A DNA stretch of 64,000 bases from NCBI RefSeq assembly GCF_009429125.1, contig NZ_CP045529.1, forward strand, positions 248,001 to 312,000, written 5' to 3'. Below the pieces are notes generated by a model, which was not told the DNA's origin, searched no databases, and was given only the letters and a program-made list of their open reading frames with translations. Of the stretch, positions 46,288-56,347 are shown in pieces. Position 1 is the stretch's first letter; the number at the start of each line of letters is the position of its first letter. The position numbers were made by a program, and so were the translations under genes. Source of the DNA: Luteimicrobium xylanilyticum. Lineage in GTDB: Bacteria; Actinomycetota; Actinomycetes; Actinomycetales; Cellulomonadaceae.

Positions 46288-46321
46288 GAACGCCGCCCGC
46301 CCCGGAGGGCGGACGGCGTTC
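46288..46321 (-). terminator. Terminator of the export operon
   Basis: The arms GAACGCCG-CCGCCC and GGGCGG-CGGCGTTC pair with one bulge on each side and a CGGA-type loop. It lies 28 bp after the stop of the last operon gene (46349). Confidence 0.8.
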
Positions 46322-46348
46322 AGCGCGGCTGCGGCCGGTCGAGCACGG

Positions 46349-48478
46349 TCAGGGGCGGCCGCCCCCGCTGAACCCACCCGGGAAACCGCCGGAACCCCCG
46401 CCCGGGACCTGACCCGTGCCGCCCTGGTTGCCACCCAGCCCGCTGAGCCCGTTGGAACTCGAGTCGTCCGAGCCGCTCGTGACGTCCTTGCTGAGGTCCG
46501 CGAGGACGATCGTCTCGCCCTTCTTCAGACCTGACGTGATCTGCGTGAGGGCGCTGCCGACGGCGCCGACCTCGACCGCGACCGAGGTCGCCTTGCCGTC
46601 CTTGAGCACCTGCACGGTGTGCTTGGTCCCCGAGACCGTGACGGCCGACGTCGGCACGACGGTCGCGTCCTTCGCGGCGGCCACCGCGATCTCGAGCTGC
46701 GCGGACGAGCCGTCGTACAGCTTCTTCGTCGCGTCGTCCAGCGTGATCGACACCGTGTACGACGGCGTCGACGTCTCCGACTGGTTGACGACCCCGATGC
46801 TGCTCACGGTGCCGCCGAGCTTCTTGCTCGCGCCGACGACGCTCACGTCCGCCGTCTGGCCCGTCTTCAGCAGCGACACCTTGGTCAGGGGGACCGTCGC
46901 GTCCACGACGTACCCGTCCTTGCCCACGACGGTCACCACCGCGCTCGACGACGACGCCGACACGTCGTCGCCCTTCGCGAGCGCGACCTGGGCGACCGTC
47001 CCGGAGATCCGGCTCGTGAGCTGGTAGCGCGCCCGAGCGTCCTTGGCGATCGTGACCTTCGACGACGCGAGGTCGATCTCGGCCTGGTCGGCGAGGATCT
47101 GCTCGGCGGTGATCGTCTTGGTCGCCGACGATCCCTGCGTCCCGGAGCCCGAGCCTCCCGAGCCCGAGCCCGCGGAACCGCTGCCCGTGCCCGTCCCGGA
47201 CCCGAGGCCGTTCCCCGAACCGGTCGAGCCGGAGCCCGAACCCGTCGAGCCGGACCCGGCCGACCCGGAACCCGCGGCGCTCCCCGAGCCCGACGGCATG
47301 CCGGACCCGGAGCCCGTCGAGCCGGAACCGGACGGCGTACCCGAGCCCGACCCCTGCGAGCCCGACCCCTTCGAGCCGGAGCCCGTCGAGCCGGAGCCGG
47401 ACGGCGTACCCGAGCCCGATCCGGTCGAGCCGGAGCCCGTCGAACCCGAGCCCGTCGAACCCGAGCCCGACCCGGTCGAGGTCGAGCCCGACGCTGCGAC
47501 GGCCTTCTGCAGCGCGGCGACCGCGTCGTCGAGGTCGGTCGCGAGCGTGAGGAGCTTCTGCTGCGCGTCGTCGACGGTCTGCTGGTCGGTGAGCACGCTC
47601 TTGACGGCGTCCTGGCAGTCCGCGAGCGCGGCGGCGAGGTCGTCGTCCGACGACGAGCCGGTGCTCGACGACGGCGTGCTGCTGGGCGTCGACGTCGAGC
47701 CGTCCGAGCTGGTCGAGCCGGAGCCCGACGTCGTCGTGCCCGCGAGGAAGGTGGCGCACGTGGTGTCCGAGGAGGTGATGCCGTCGGAGCTCGCGGCGAG
47801 GGCCTTCTTCACGGTGTCGTACTGGGCGAGCAGGGCGTCCTGCGCCGCCTGGACCTTCTTCTTGGCCGCGGCGACGTCGTCGGTGCTGCCGGACGTCCCG
47901 GTCGCGGCCGGCGTCGTGCTCGCGACCGTCGTCACGTACGCGACCGTGCTCGCCACGGCGGTCCCGGACGGCGCCGTGTACGCGGCGCCCTCCGCCGACG
48001 TGCTCGACGACGAGCTCGAGCTCGTCTGCGCGTCGAGGTCGTCCGCGAGCTGTTGCTTCGCGGTGGTGAGGGTGTCCTCGGCGTCGTCGACGGCGTCGTC
48101 CAGGTCGGACGTGTCGAGGGTCGCGAGGACCTGGCCCGCCTTGACGGTGTCGCCCACCGCGACCTTGACCGAGCCGACGGTGCCGGCCACGGAGAACGCG
48201 GCGTCGTCACGCGACGCGGACGCCACCGTGCCGGTCGTGGAGATCGTCTGGTCGACGGTCCCCGTCGTGACGGTGGTCGTCCGGTAGTGGGTGTCGTCTC
48301 CCCGCGTGAATGCGTAGGCGCCCCCGGCGACGGCGACCAGCGCGATCGTGGTGACGCCCCCGACGACGAGGCGACGACGGCGTGCGCGGCGCCGCTTCGA
48401 GCGTGCGTTGCCGGAGCGCGCGTGCCCGGGGGAGGAGGGCTCGAGCTCGTGGGGCGGGATCGGCTGGACCTCAGGCAT
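46349..48478 (-). CDS. HlyD/MacA-type adaptor with long Gly/Ser repeat
   Basis: 709 residues from ATG 48478, overlapping the upstream lipoprotein stop by 8 bp. An Arg/Lys-rich cytosolic start is followed by one membrane anchor (about 37-57). A biotinyl-lipoyl-like half follows ([20 protein letters not shown] near 95-115), then a helical hairpin interrupted by Ser/Thr-rich loops. Residues about 328-448 are almost only Gly, Ser, Thr and Pro (repeats such as [13 protein letters not shown]). The second lipoyl half follows ([18 protein letters not shown]), then beta-barrel domains and a Gly-rich tail. It links the ABC pump to the cell wall or a substrate. The DNA of the repeat (about 47135-47495) is itself repetitive and could vary in length. 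Confidence 0.9.
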   Translation of the reverse strand: MPEVQPIPPHELEPSSPGHARSGNARSKRRRARRRRLVVGGVTTIALVAVAGGAYAFTRGDDTHYRTTTVTTGTVDQTISTTGTVASASRDDAAFSVAGTVGSVKVAVGDTVKAGQVLATLDTSDLDDAVDDAEDTLTTAKQQLADDLDAQTSSSSSSSTSAEGAAYTAPSGTAVASTVAYVTTVASTTPAATGTSGSTDDVAAAKKKVQAAQDALLAQYDTVKKALAASSDGITSSDTTCATFLAGTTTSGSGSTSSDGSTSTPSSTPSSSTGSSSDDDLAAALADCQDAVKSVLTDQQTVDDAQQKLLTLATDLDDAVAALQKAVAASGSTSTGSGSGSTGSGSTGSGSTGSGSGTPSGSGSTGSGSKGSGSQGSGSGTPSGSGSTGSGSGMPSGSGSAAGSGSAGSGSTGSGSGSTGSGNGLGSGTGTGSGSAGSGSGGSGSGTQGSSATKTITAEQILADQAEIDLASSKVTIAKDARARYQLTSRISGTVAQVALAKGDDVSASSSSAVVTVVGKDGYVVDATVPLTKVSLLKTGQTADVSVVGASKKLGGTVSSIGVVNQSETSTPSYTVSITLDDATKKLYDGSSAQLEIAVAAAKDATVVPTSAVTVSGTKHTVQVLKDGKATSVAVEVGAVGSALTQITSGLKKGETIVLADLSKDVTSGSDDSSSNGLSGLGGNQGGTGQVPGGGSGGFPGGFSGGGRP

Positions 48479-49472
48479 CGTTGCCGCCCTGCGTGCTGCC
48501 CTGACCGCCCTCGCCGCCCTGACCGCCCTGGCCGCGCTCGCCGCCCCGGAACCCGCCGAACCCGCTCGAGCAGCCGTCGTCGCCCTTGGTGGTGAGCGCG
48601 ATGGTCGTGGCCTTCACGGTCCCCTTGGAGTCGGTCTCGCCCTGCGCGGTGAGGCAGAGGCCGACCTTGATGGCGGAGGTCTTCGCGGTCTTCGTGACCG
48701 TGTAGGTCGTGGACGAGCCGACGGTGACCTGGCGGTCCGTCGTCGTCGCGTCCTGACCGAAACCTGTCTGCTCGACGGTGAAGCCGTCGCTCGACACGGA
48801 CTTCACCTTGCCGGTCGCGAACCCGCCGAAGCCGCCGCTACGACCGGCGCCGCCCGTCGGCGTCCCGGACGGCATCCCGGACGGCATCCCCGAGGGCAGG
48901 TCGGTGGGCATGCCCTGCGGCTGCTCGCCGGTCCCGCCGGTCGGGGCGCCCGACGGCCGGGTGCCGCCGCCGAACCCGCCGCGCGAGCCCGTCGTGCAGT
49001 CGCCCGACGTGGACTGGACGACGACGGTCGCCGCCGTGATCGGGTCGGACGACGACGTGGCGTCGCCCTGGGACCCGGACCCGCTGCTCGACGAGGTCAC
49101 GAGCACGCACGAGCCGGCCTTGACGTTCGCGAGCGTGCCCGCGACCTGCTGGGTGACCTTCGTGGACGACGTCCACGAGACGGCTGTCTGCGCGTCGCTC
49201 GACTGGACCTGCGCCGTCGTGCCGGAGACCGCGGCGACCTCGCCGGACGTGCCCGGCCGCTGCCCGGAGCCCTGACCGCCGCCGCCCTGGCCGGACTGCG
49301 GACCACCCTCGCCCTGCTGGCCCTGGCCCTCGCCCTGGGCCGCTCCGGCCTGCGTGGTGCTGTCCGAGCCCGACCCGGACGAGCACGCGGCGAGAGACAG
49401 GGCGACGGCCGCGACCACACCGGTCGCGGCGAGCACGAGGGAGGGGCGGGAGGTGGTGCGGACGGGTGACAT
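48471..49472 (-). CDS. Secreted DUF5666-like lipoprotein of the export operon
   Basis: 333 residues from ATG 49472, with GGAGCT upstream. The lipobox is LSLAACSSG, so it is anchored outside the membrane. Two beta-rich DUF5666-like units ([20 protein letters not shown] and [20 protein letters not shown]) each end with a KAGSCVLV / KVGLCLTA-type strand, and Cys residues could pair. Gly/Gln-, Pro/Ser- and Gly-rich linkers separate them. It is encoded between the permease and the second adaptor, so it is probably part of the exporter assembly or its cargo. Confidence 0.85.
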   Translation of the reverse strand: MSPVRTTSRPSLVLAATGVVAAVALSLAACSSGSGSDSTTQAGAAQGEGQGQQGEGGPQSGQGGGGQGSGQRPGTSGEVAAVSGTTAQVQSSDAQTAVSWTSSTKVTQQVAGTLANVKAGSCVLVTSSSSGSGSQGDATSSSDPITAATVVVQSTSGDCTTGSRGGFGGGTRPSGAPTGGTGEQPQGMPTDLPSGMPSGMPSGTPTGGAGRSGGFGGFATGKVKSVSSDGFTVEQTGFGQDATTTDRQVTVGSSTTYTVTKTAKTSAIKVGLCLTAQGETDSKGTVKATTIALTTKGDDGCSSGFGGFRGGERGQGGQGGEGGQGSTQGGNDA

Positions 49473-49528
49473 GGCAGCTCCTGGGTGGACGGAGGAGGAA
49501 AGGTGGGGTGCACGGTGGGGGCGGGTCA

Positions 49529-50761
49529 TCACTCGCTCCTCAGGGCGTCGATGGGCGCGAGACGCGCCGCGCGGACGGCGGGGTAGACGCCGAACACGAG
49601 CCCGATGCCGACGGCGATGACGATCGAGCCGACGACGGCCGTGGGGGACACGACGATCGACGAGTCGAGGACCCCCGGCAGGAGCTTCGCCGCGGCGATG
49701 CCCAGCGCGGCGCCGACGAGCCCGCCCCCGAGCCCGAGGACCGACGCCTCGGTGAGGAACTGGCGCCGGATCGCGACGGGCGGCGCGCCGAGGGCCTTGC
49801 GCAGGCCGATCTCGCGGGTCCGCTCGGTGACGGACACGAGCATGATGTTCATGACCCCGATCCCGCCGACGAGCAGCGACAGCGCCGCGATGCCCGTGAG
49901 CAGCACGGTGAGCGTGCGGTAGACCGAGGTCGCGGTCGAGACGAGCGCGTCCTGGCTGCTGACCGTGAAGTCCGCGTCGTCGGCGTCCGTGATGCCGTGC
50001 AGGTTGAGCAGGAGGTTCTGCGTCTCCTGGTAGGCGGCGGAGATCTCGTCGGTGCCGACGGCCTTGACGTAGATGGTCGACACGGCGGTGCGGCTCGTGC
50101 CGCCGACGATCGTGTTCTGCATCGTGCTCATGGGCACGACGGCGGTGTCGTCGAGGTTGTCGGACGAGCTGGACCCGGCCGACTCGAGGACCCCGACGAC
50201 CGTGAACGTGACGTCGTTGATCGTGAGCGTCCGCCCGACGGCGCGCGGGCTGCCGAACAGCTCGGTCGCGGTCTCGGAGCCCAGGACGATGTTCGTCGTG
50301 CGGTCGGTCTCGTCGGCGGCCGTGAGGAAGCGGCCCTGGGCGACGGTCCGGGACCGGACGTCGAGCCACGACGGCGTCGTGCCGACCACGGTGCTCGTCC
50401 AGTTGGTGTCGCCGTTCACGAGTGACTCCGAGGACGACTTCTCGGCGGCGACCGCCTCGACGTCGGGTGCGGCCGTCTTCGCGGTGAGGGCGGCGGCGTC
50501 CGACGTGGTGAGCGTGGTCGACGACCCGAAGCCGCCGCGGATGCCCGCGGACGACGTCGTCGAGCCGGGCGACACGATCAGCAGGTTGGAGCCGAGCGAG
50601 CTGATCTGCGCGCTCACGTCCTTCTGCGTGCCCAGCCCGAGCCCCACCGTGAGGATGACCGCGGCGATCCCGATCAGGATCCCGAGCACGGTCAGCAGGG
50701 AACGCATCGAGTGCGCGCGGATCGCGTGCCAGCCGGTCGCGAGGGTCTCGCCCCAGCTCAT
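49529..50761 (-). CDS. MacB-type ABC exporter permease
   Basis: 410 residues from ATG 50761. TM1 is [23 protein letters not shown] at about 20-42; a large extracytoplasmic MacB_PCD domain (about 45-285) includes ERFxx-like [18 protein letters not shown] and [21 protein letters not shown]. Three C-terminal helices follow, with the FtsX motif [20 protein letters not shown] and [14 protein letters not shown]. It works with the ATPase and the MacA-like adaptors in mechanotransmission-type export. It overlaps the ATPase gene by four bases. Confidence 0.95.
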   Translation of the reverse strand: MSWGETLATGWHAIRAHSMRSLLTVLGILIGIAAVILTVGLGLGTQKDVSAQISSLGSNLLIVSPGSTTSSAGIRGGFGSSTTLTTSDAAALTAKTAAPDVEAVAAEKSSSESLVNGDTNWTSTVVGTTPSWLDVRSRTVAQGRFLTAADETDRTTNIVLGSETATELFGSPRAVGRTLTINDVTFTVVGVLESAGSSSSDNLDDTAVVPMSTMQNTIVGGTSRTAVSTIYVKAVGTDEISAAYQETQNLLLNLHGITDADDADFTVSSQDALVSTATSVYRTLTVLLTGIAALSLLVGGIGVMNIMLVSVTERTREIGLRKALGAPPVAIRRQFLTEASVLGLGGGLVGAALGIAAAKLLPGVLDSSIVVSPTAVVGSIVIAVGIGLVFGVYPAVRAARLAPIDALRSE

Positions 50762-51558
50762 CGGATCTCCTGGGTGTCGTCGTCGTGCGAGGTGGGGTGG
50801 TGCAGGTAGCCGCGGTCGTCGTGCAGCGACGACGCCGGGCCGTCGCCCTGGATGAGGCCGTCGCGCACGCGCACGACCCGGCGGGCGCGCTCGGCGACCT
50901 CGGGCTCGTGGGTGATGAGCACGATGGTGCGGCCCTGGGCGTGCAGCTCGTCGAAGAGCGCGAGCACGTCCTCGGTCGAGCGGGTGTCGAGGTTGCCGGT
51001 GGGCTCGTCCGCGAGGATGAGCGCCGGCTCGCCGACGAGCGCGCGGGCGACCGCGACGCGCTGCTGCTGCCCGCCCGAGAGCTCTCCGGGGCGGTTGTCG
51101 AGCCGGTCGCCCAGCCCGACGCGCTCGAGGGCGAGGGCCGCGCGCTCGTGCCGCTCGTGCCGCGGCACCCCGCGGTACATGAGCGGGAGCTCGACGTTGC
51201 GCCACGCGGCCAGCGACGGCAGCAGGTGGAACTGCTGGAAGACGAAGCCGATCTCCTCGTTGCGGATCTGCGCGAGCTCGACCTCGTCGAGCTCGCCGAC
51301 GTCGTGCCCGGCGAGCCGGTACGAGCCGGACGTGAGCACGTCGAGGCAGCCCAGGACGTTCATGAGCGTCGACTTGCCGGAGCCCGACGGGCCCATGATC
51401 GCGACGTACTCGCCGCGCTCGATCCGCACGTCGACGCCGCGGAGCGCCTCGAACGTGATGGAGCCGGTGGTGTAGGTCTTGCGGCCCGCGCGGAGGTCGA
51501 TGACCGGGGGCGTCGCCGACGCCGCCCACGCCGCCGGGCCCGCGAGCGTCGCGGTCAC
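50758..51558 (-). CDS. MacB-type ABC exporter ATP-binding protein
   Basis: 266 residues from GTG 51558, overlapping the adaptor stop (GTGA). Walker A is [20 protein letters not shown], the Q-loop is [20 protein letters not shown], the signature is [17 protein letters not shown], Walker B is [15 protein letters not shown] and the H-loop is [13 protein letters not shown]. It powers the permease encoded just downstream. The C-terminal 25 residues, His- and Asp-rich ([11 protein letters not shown]), are not part of the domain. Confidence 0.96.
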   Translation of the reverse strand: MTATLAGPAAWAASATPPVIDLRAGRKTYTTGSITFEALRGVDVRIERGEYVAIMGPSGSGKSTLMNVLGCLDVLTSGSYRLAGHDVGELDEVELAQIRNEEIGFVFQQFHLLPSLAAWRNVELPLMYRGVPRHERHERAALALERVGLGDRLDNRPGELSGGQQQRVAVARALVGEPALILADEPTGNLDTRSTEDVLALFDELHAQGRTIVLITHEPEVAERARRVVRVRDGLIQGDGPASSLHDDRGYLHHPTSHDDDTQEIR

Positions 51559-52910
51559 TGGCCGCCTCCCCGCTGCCCGCCGCCGAAGCCTGCCGGCGGG
51601 CCGTCCTGGCCGCCGCCGCCCTGGTTGCCGCCTCCGTACCCGCCGTAGCCGCGGCCTCCGCCCTCGCCGCCGCCGAAGCCCGGGAGCTCGCCGTTCTGCT
51701 GGTTGGTGCCGTTCCGGTTCGACGTGCTGCCCGGGGTGAAGACCGTCTGCGTGTACTGGATCTTCTGGCCCTCGGTGAGGCCCTTCGTGATCTCGACGTT
51801 CTGACCGCTCGTCTCGCCGACGGTCACGGTGGTCTTCGTGGTCTTGCCGTCGTCGCCGACGACCTCGACGGTCGAGGTGCCGTCGGTCGTCGTGATCGCG
51901 GCGGACGGTACGGACAGCACGTCGCTGCGCCGTTCGTAGACGATCTTCGCGGTCACGGAGACGCCGTCGTGCAGGCCCTTCGGGGAGCCCGTGACCTTGA
52001 CGGTGACCGGGTAGGTGACGGAGCCGGAGCTCGTCGAGGGGAGCAGCCCGACGGAAGAGACGGTGCCGAAGACGGTGTCGGACAGGTCGTCGCCCGTGAG
52101 CTCGACCTGGTCGCCCTTCGCGACGTTCTCGACGTCGTCCTCGCCGACGCTGACCGCGACCTCCCACGAGCTCGTCCCGACGATCGTGAACGCAGCCGTC
52201 GAGGACGTGGAGCTGCTGCTCGAGCTCGACGACCCGGAGCCGCCGCCCATCCCGCCCGAGCTGCTCGAGCCGCCCGTCGAGCCTGAGCCGCTCGACGAGC
52301 CGCTCGCGGAGCTGCCCGAGCTGCCGGTGACGGCGTCGCCCTTCGCGACGTTCACCGCGGTGACGAGGCCGGCCGCGGGGGCCTTGAGGGTCGCGGCGTC
52401 CATGGCGTCCTCGGCGTCGTCCTCGGCCGCCTGCGCGACCTTGACCGCCGCCTCCTTGGCGTCGACCTGCTGCTCGGCGGCGTCGGTGCCGTCGTTCGCG
52501 TCCTCGGCGGACGCCAGGTCGGCCTTCGCCGTCGCGAGGTCGGCCTTCGCGGACAGCAGGTCGGCCTTGAGCTGGAGGGTGTCGATGGTGGCGAGCACGT
52601 CGCCCTTCTTCACCGTGTCGCCCTCCGCGACCTTGACCGAGGTGACGGTGCCGGACGCCCCGAAGCTCACGTCGTCGTCGACGGTCGGCGTGAGGGTGCC
52701 GGTCGCGGAGACCGACTTCTCGAACGTGGACGTGCCCACGGTCGCCGTCTGGGTGACCTGCTTGATACTCGGGGATGCGGACGCGTCGTCGGCGGGACGC
52801 AGGACGAGCCAGCACACGATGCCGGCGGCGACCAGGATCGCGGCGACGATCCCGACGGTGAGCGCCCGGCCCCGTGGCCGGGCCCAGACGCGATGGATGA
52901 CGGCTCCCAT
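51555..52910 (-). CDS. MacA/HlyD-type adaptor, first gene of the export operon
   Basis: 451 residues from ATG 52910. The membrane anchor is ALTVGIVAAILVAAGIVCWL at about 15-34. The two lipoyl halves are GTVTSVKVAEGDTVKKGDVL and AAGLVTAVNVAKGDAV, separated by a long Ala/Lys/Asp/Glu coiled-coil hairpin. A Ser/Gly insertion (about 190-230), a beta-barrel domain (SSWEVAVSVGEDDVENVAKG) and a Gly-rich C-terminal tail follow. In Gram-positives such adaptors bridge a MacB pump to its cargo. The promoter lies in the 271-bp gap to the divergent small membrane gene. Confidence 0.93.
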   Translation of the reverse strand: MGAVIHRVWARPRGRALTVGIVAAILVAAGIVCWLVLRPADDASASPSIKQVTQTATVGTSTFEKSVSATGTLTPTVDDDVSFGASGTVTSVKVAEGDTVKKGDVLATIDTLQLKADLLSAKADLATAKADLASAEDANDGTDAAEQQVDAKEAAVKVAQAAEDDAEDAMDAATLKAPAAGLVTAVNVAKGDAVTGSSGSSASGSSSGSGSTGGSSSSGGMGGGSGSSSSSSSSTSSTAAFTIVGTSSWEVAVSVGEDDVENVAKGDQVELTGDDLSDTVFGTVSSVGLLPSTSSGSVTYPVTVKVTGSPKGLHDGVSVTAKIVYERRSDVLSVPSAAITTTDGTSTVEVVGDDGKTTKTTVTVGETSGQNVEITKGLTEGQKIQYTQTVFTPGSTSNRNGTNQQNGELPGFGGGEGGGRGYGGYGGGNQGGGGQDGPPAGFGGGQRGGGQ

Positions 52911-53181
52911 GATCTCCCTCGGGCGGTCGAACCTGCCGGGAGCGGTCGTCCCGGGCGGACTGACCGTAGAGAAGCGCTCTGGAGCACCACTGTCGCGTAC
53001 CTGTCTGCCACCTGTGCGAGCGACGCCGCCCCGCGAGGCAGTCGTCCGCGCGGCCTGCTTCGCGGCGGTCGCTCGCATATGCCTGGAGCGCCGGGCTTCG
53101 TCCAGGATGCGTAGGTGCGGAGCGCGTGTGAAGGTCTCTCAGGTCGCCGCACAATGCGGCGGTGTGGAGAGGAGGGCCTTC

Positions 53182-53331
53182 GTGCCTCTGTGGTTGATCA
53201 TCCTGATCGTCGGTGTCGTGCTCGTGATCCTCGGGTTCCCCCTGGGTCACCTGCTGTTGTGGATCGGGATCATCGTCCTGGTCGTGGCGATCATCCTGGG
53301 CTTCGTCGGACGAGGCCGTAGCCGTACCTGA
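53182..53331 (+). CDS. Small two-helix membrane protein, 49 residues
   Basis: GTG 53182 with GAGAGGAGGG 6 nt upstream. Two hydrophobic stretches (PLWLIILIVGVVLVILGF and LLLWIGIIVLVVAIILGF) are separated by PLGH and end in RGRSRT. It resembles the other tiny membrane gene at 37602 in size and layout. A strong terminator follows 13 bp after the stop. The function is unknown. Confidence 0.75.
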   Translation: MPLWLIILIVGVVLVILGFPLGHLLLWIGIIVLVVAIILGFVGRGRSRT

Positions 53332-53344
53332 CGGCCCTGCACAC

Positions 53345-53395
53345 GCACGACGGCGCCCCCTCCACCCGCACGCGGGTCGAGGGGGCGCCGTCGTG
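53345..53395. terminator. Bidirectional terminator, small membrane gene / MFS gene
   Basis: An 18-bp stem (53345-53362 with 53379-53395/6) with an inner ACCCG/CGGGT hairpin lies between two convergent genes, 13 bp and 17 bp from their stops. Confidence 0.85.
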
Positions 53396-53412
53396 CCCCG
53401 GGAGGCCGGAGG

Positions 53413-55011
53413 TCAGCCGGCTGCGACCGCGCCCTCGGCCGGCAGCGCGTCCTTCTTGGCGTTGATGAGGAAGACGGCGACCAGCAGGCCGACGGCGAAG
53501 AGCATCGCGCCCCAGAAGTAACCGGTGTGGTACCCGTACACGCTGGCGGTGTGCTGGACCGCGAGGTCCTTCGGGTTGCTGCCGCCCGTGACGAGATCGG
53601 TCAGCTTCGACGAGGCCGCCGAGATCGACAGCGTGCTCAGCAGCGCGAGCCCGAGCGAGCCGCCCACCTGCTGCGCGGTGTTGAGCAGCGCGGAGGCGAC
53701 CCCGGCGTCGTGCGGCTGGACGCCGACGAGCGCGGTCGACGACGCCGGGATGAAGACCATCGCCATGCCCAGGCTCATCACGATCATCGCGGGCAGGGCC
53801 GTGCTGACGTACGACGCGTCGGGGCTCGTCCGGATCAGCAGCAGCATGCCCGTGGTCGCGAGCGCGAGGCCCACGATCATGAGCGGGCGCGGCCCGAACC
53901 GGGGCAGGAGCCGCGACACGATGCCCGCCATGACGATGATGCCGAGGCTGAACGGCAGCAGCGCGAGACCCGACTTGAGCGGCGACCAGGCCAGGACCTG
54001 CTGCAGGAACAGGCTGAGGAAGAAGAACATCGCGAACAGCCCGGCGCCCACCAGCAGGAAGATCAGGTAGGAGCCGCCGCGGTTGCGGTCGAGAGCGACG
54101 CGCATCGGCAGGAGCGGGTTCGCCACGCGGGTCTCGACGACCACGAACGCGACGAGCGCCACGACCGCGACCGCGAGGAGCGTGAGCACGAGCGAGTCGG
54201 TCCAGCCGACGGTCGTGACGGTGCCGTTCGCGGCGACCTTCTGCTTCGACGCCTCGGTGAACGCGTACACGAGGGTCGCGAGCCCGATGATCGAGAGGAG
54301 GGCCCCCGGGATGTCGAACTTCGTGTCCCCGTGCGCCTTGGACTCCGGCACGATCCGGAGGGCGAACAGCACGGCGATGATCGCGACCGGCACGTTCACG
54401 AAGAGGCACCAGCGCCAGTCGAGCGAGTCCGTGAGGACGCCGCCCGCGATGAGGCCGACGGCCGAGCCGCCTCCGGCGATCGCACCGAACACGCCGAACG
54501 CCTTGGCGCGCTCGTGCGACTCGGTGAACATCACGGTGATGAGGGCGAGCGCGGCGGGGGCCAGCAGGGCGCCGAACGCACCCTGGATCGCCCGGGCGCC
54601 GATGAGCATGCCCTCGTTCTGCGCGGCGCCGCCCAGCGCGGACGCTGCGGCGAAGCCGAGGAGGCCGACGATGAAGATCCGCTTGCGGCCGGCGTAGTCG
54701 GCGACGCGCCCGCCGAGGAGCAGCAGGCCGCCGAACGCGAGCGTGTAGGCCGTGACGACCCACTGGAGGTCGGACGCGGGGATCGCGAGGTCCTTCGCCG
54801 CGGACGGGAGGGCCACGTTCATGATCGAGGTGTCGAGGATGATCACGAGCTGGGCGACCGCGATCACGGCGAGCGCGGCCCAGCGGCGCGGATAGTTCGA
54901 CAGCTCGGTGGGCGCCGCCCCGGTGTCGGGTGCGACGTGCTCGACGGCGGCCTCCTTGGTCGCCGTCGGGGCGGGCTCCTCCAGGGAGCTCACCGATGGG
55001 TGCTCGGACAC
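53413..55011 (-). CDS. DHA2 (EmrB/QacA) drug-efflux MFS
   Basis: 532 residues from GTG 55011, with GGAGGAC 4 nt upstream. About 14 helices. Motifs: IAVAQLVIILDTSIMNVALP (helix 1), GGRVADYAGRKRIFIVGLLG (motif A), GALLAPAALALITVMFTESH and GGVLTDSLDWRWCLFVNVPV. The length is normal, with no C-terminal regulatory domain, in contrast to the MFS at 28578-30659. An acidic N-terminal tail of about 40 residues precedes helix 1. Proton-driven efflux of drugs is expected; the substrate is unknown. Confidence 0.95.
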   Translation of the reverse strand: MSEHPSVSSLEEPAPTATKEAAVEHVAPDTGAAPTELSNYPRRWAALAVIAVAQLVIILDTSIMNVALPSAAKDLAIPASDLQWVVTAYTLAFGGLLLLGGRVADYAGRKRIFIVGLLGFAAASALGGAAQNEGMLIGARAIQGAFGALLAPAALALITVMFTESHERAKAFGVFGAIAGGGSAVGLIAGGVLTDSLDWRWCLFVNVPVAIIAVLFALRIVPESKAHGDTKFDIPGALLSIIGLATLVYAFTEASKQKVAANGTVTTVGWTDSLVLTLLAVAVVALVAFVVVETRVANPLLPMRVALDRNRGGSYLIFLLVGAGLFAMFFFLSLFLQQVLAWSPLKSGLALLPFSLGIIVMAGIVSRLLPRFGPRPLMIVGLALATTGMLLLIRTSPDASYVSTALPAMIVMSLGMAMVFIPASSTALVGVQPHDAGVASALLNTAQQVGGSLGLALLSTLSISAASSKLTDLVTGGSNPKDLAVQHTASVYGYHTGYFWGAMLFAVGLLVAVFLINAKKDALPAEGAVAAG

Positions 55012-55347
55012 ACGTCCTCCAGGGACTCGTCGTCGGGTGGGTAGCCGGCCGGGGCCGTCGGTAAGGGGCGGCGGAGAAGCGGCGAGGTTCCAGCACAGCA
55101 GCCGCTCAGGCGCACGTCAACAGGAAATGGAAACTGCCTCCGTTTGCTGGGAGCGAAATGTTTTGGCAGGTCAACGGTCTACGCGGACAGGGCTGTCGCA
55201 CCGCCGACCTGCGCCGGCCTCTCCTTCGAGAGACGGATCGCCCGGGCGAGACGTGACACGGGCGGGCGGGTGAGTTCGCCCGCCGACGACGGACGCCGCG
55301 GTGCCCGGTCGGGCACCGCGGCGTCCGCGGTCGTCAGGAGGAGGGGG
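55012..55347. other. Intergenic region (336 bp) with MFS promoter and a terminator
   Basis: No gene is supported. A possible minus-strand promoter for the MFS gene is TTGACG (55119-55114), 17 nt, TGTGCT (55096-55091). The stretch 55115-55175 is unusually A/T-rich for this window (GGAAATGGAAAC, GAAATGTTTTGG). The terminator of the upstream peptidase gene lies at 55291-55326. Confidence 0.5.
55291..55326 (-). terminator. Terminator of the iminopeptidase gene
   Basis: A 17-bp perfect stem (55291-55307 with 55310-55326) with a 2-nt centre starts 22 bp after the gene's stop. Confidence 0.83.
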
Positions 55348-56334
55348 TCAGCGCGAGGCGAACCGGTCCGTGGCCTCGATGAGCTGGTGCAGCGTCCCCG
55401 GCTCGTCGAACGCGTGCCCCGCGTCGGGCACGATCACGAGCTCGGAACCCGGCCACGCCTGGTGGAGCTCCCACGCCGTGATCGGCGGGCAGACGACGTC
55501 GTAGCGGCCCTGGACGATCACCCCCGGGATGTCGCGCAGCGCCGATGCCTCGTCGAGGAGCTGCCCCTCGCGGAAGAAGCCGTGGTGGACGAAGTAGTGG
55601 TTCTCGATCCGCGCGAACGCCGTCGCGTGCGCGGCCTGCGCGGCCTCCTCGATGCGCTCCGGGTTCTCGAACAGCGACGACGTCGACGACTCCCACGTCG
55701 TCCACGCCTTGCCCGCGGGCACGTGGACCGTCGGGTCCGGGTCGAAGAGCAGCCCGTGGTACGCGGCGATCCGGTCGCCCGGCGCGACACCCGGGACCTG
55801 CTCGAGGAAGTCGGCGTACCGCTCGGGGAAGAGCTGGCCGGCCGCGCCCTCGTAGTACCAGTCGAGCTCGCGGCGCTGCAGCGTGAAGATGCCGCGCAGC
55901 ACGAGCGCGGTGACGCGCTCCGGGTAGGTCTCGGCGTACGCGAGCGCGAGGGTCGAACCCCACGAGCCGCCCAGCACCAGCCACTGCTCGATGCCCAGGT
56001 GCTCGCGCAGCACCTCGAGGTCCTCGACGAGGTACCAGGTCGTGTTCGTGGCGAGGTCGGCGTCCGGCTCGCTCGCGTGCGGGATGCTGCGGCCGCAGCC
56101 GCGCTGGTCCACGAGGACGATCCGGTACTTCGCGGGGTCGAACAGCCGCCGGTGGGCCGGGGTCGTGCCGCCGCCCGGGCCGCCGTGCAGGAACACGGCC
56201 GGCTTGCCGTCCGGGTTGCCCGACGTCTCCCAGTAGATCTGCTGTCCGTCGCCGACGTCGAGCATGCCGCTCGCGTACGGCTCGAGCTCCGGGTAGAGGC
56301 CGCGGAGGTCGTCGAGCGGGGTCGCGTCGCTCAC
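55348..56334 (-). CDS. pip: Proline iminopeptidase (alpha/beta hydrolase, S33)
   Basis: 328 residues from GTG 56334; GTG 56343, only 4 nt after the upstream stop, is also possible. Order: LYPELEPYASGMLDVGDGQQ and IYWETSGNP, oxyanion loop FLHGGPGGGTTPAHRRLFDP, DQRGCGRS, and the nucleophile elbow LVLGGSWGSTLALAYA with the catalytic Ser near residue 120. A helical cap follows, then Asp in QGRYDVVCPP and His in DAGHAFDEPG. It removes N-terminal proline from peptides in the cytosol. The length and motifs are standard for the family. Confidence 0.95.
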   Translation of the reverse strand: MSDATPLDDLRGLYPELEPYASGMLDVGDGQQIYWETSGNPDGKPAVFLHGGPGGGTTPAHRRLFDPAKYRIVLVDQRGCGRSIPHASEPDADLATNTTWYLVEDLEVLREHLGIEQWLVLGGSWGSTLALAYAETYPERVTALVLRGIFTLQRRELDWYYEGAAGQLFPERYADFLEQVPGVAPGDRIAAYHGLLFDPDPTVHVPAGKAWTTWESSTSSLFENPERIEEAAQAAHATAFARIENHYFVHHGFFREGQLLDEASALRDIPGVIVQGRYDVVCPPITAWELHQAWPGSELVIVPDAGHAFDEPGTLHQLIEATDRFASR

Positions 56335-56347
56335 GATGGCCACGAGG

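Larger units (their letters stand above)
45898..46348. other. Intergenic region (451 bp) with promoter, repeat block and terminator
   Basis: No gene is supported here. From left to right it holds the GH31 leader and promoter (45996-46024), five direct 15-bp repeats (46048-46148), a 55-bp gap, four inverted copies (46204-46281) and the export operon terminator (46288-46321). A minus-strand open frame through the repeats (46043-46273) merely translates them. Confidence 0.75.
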
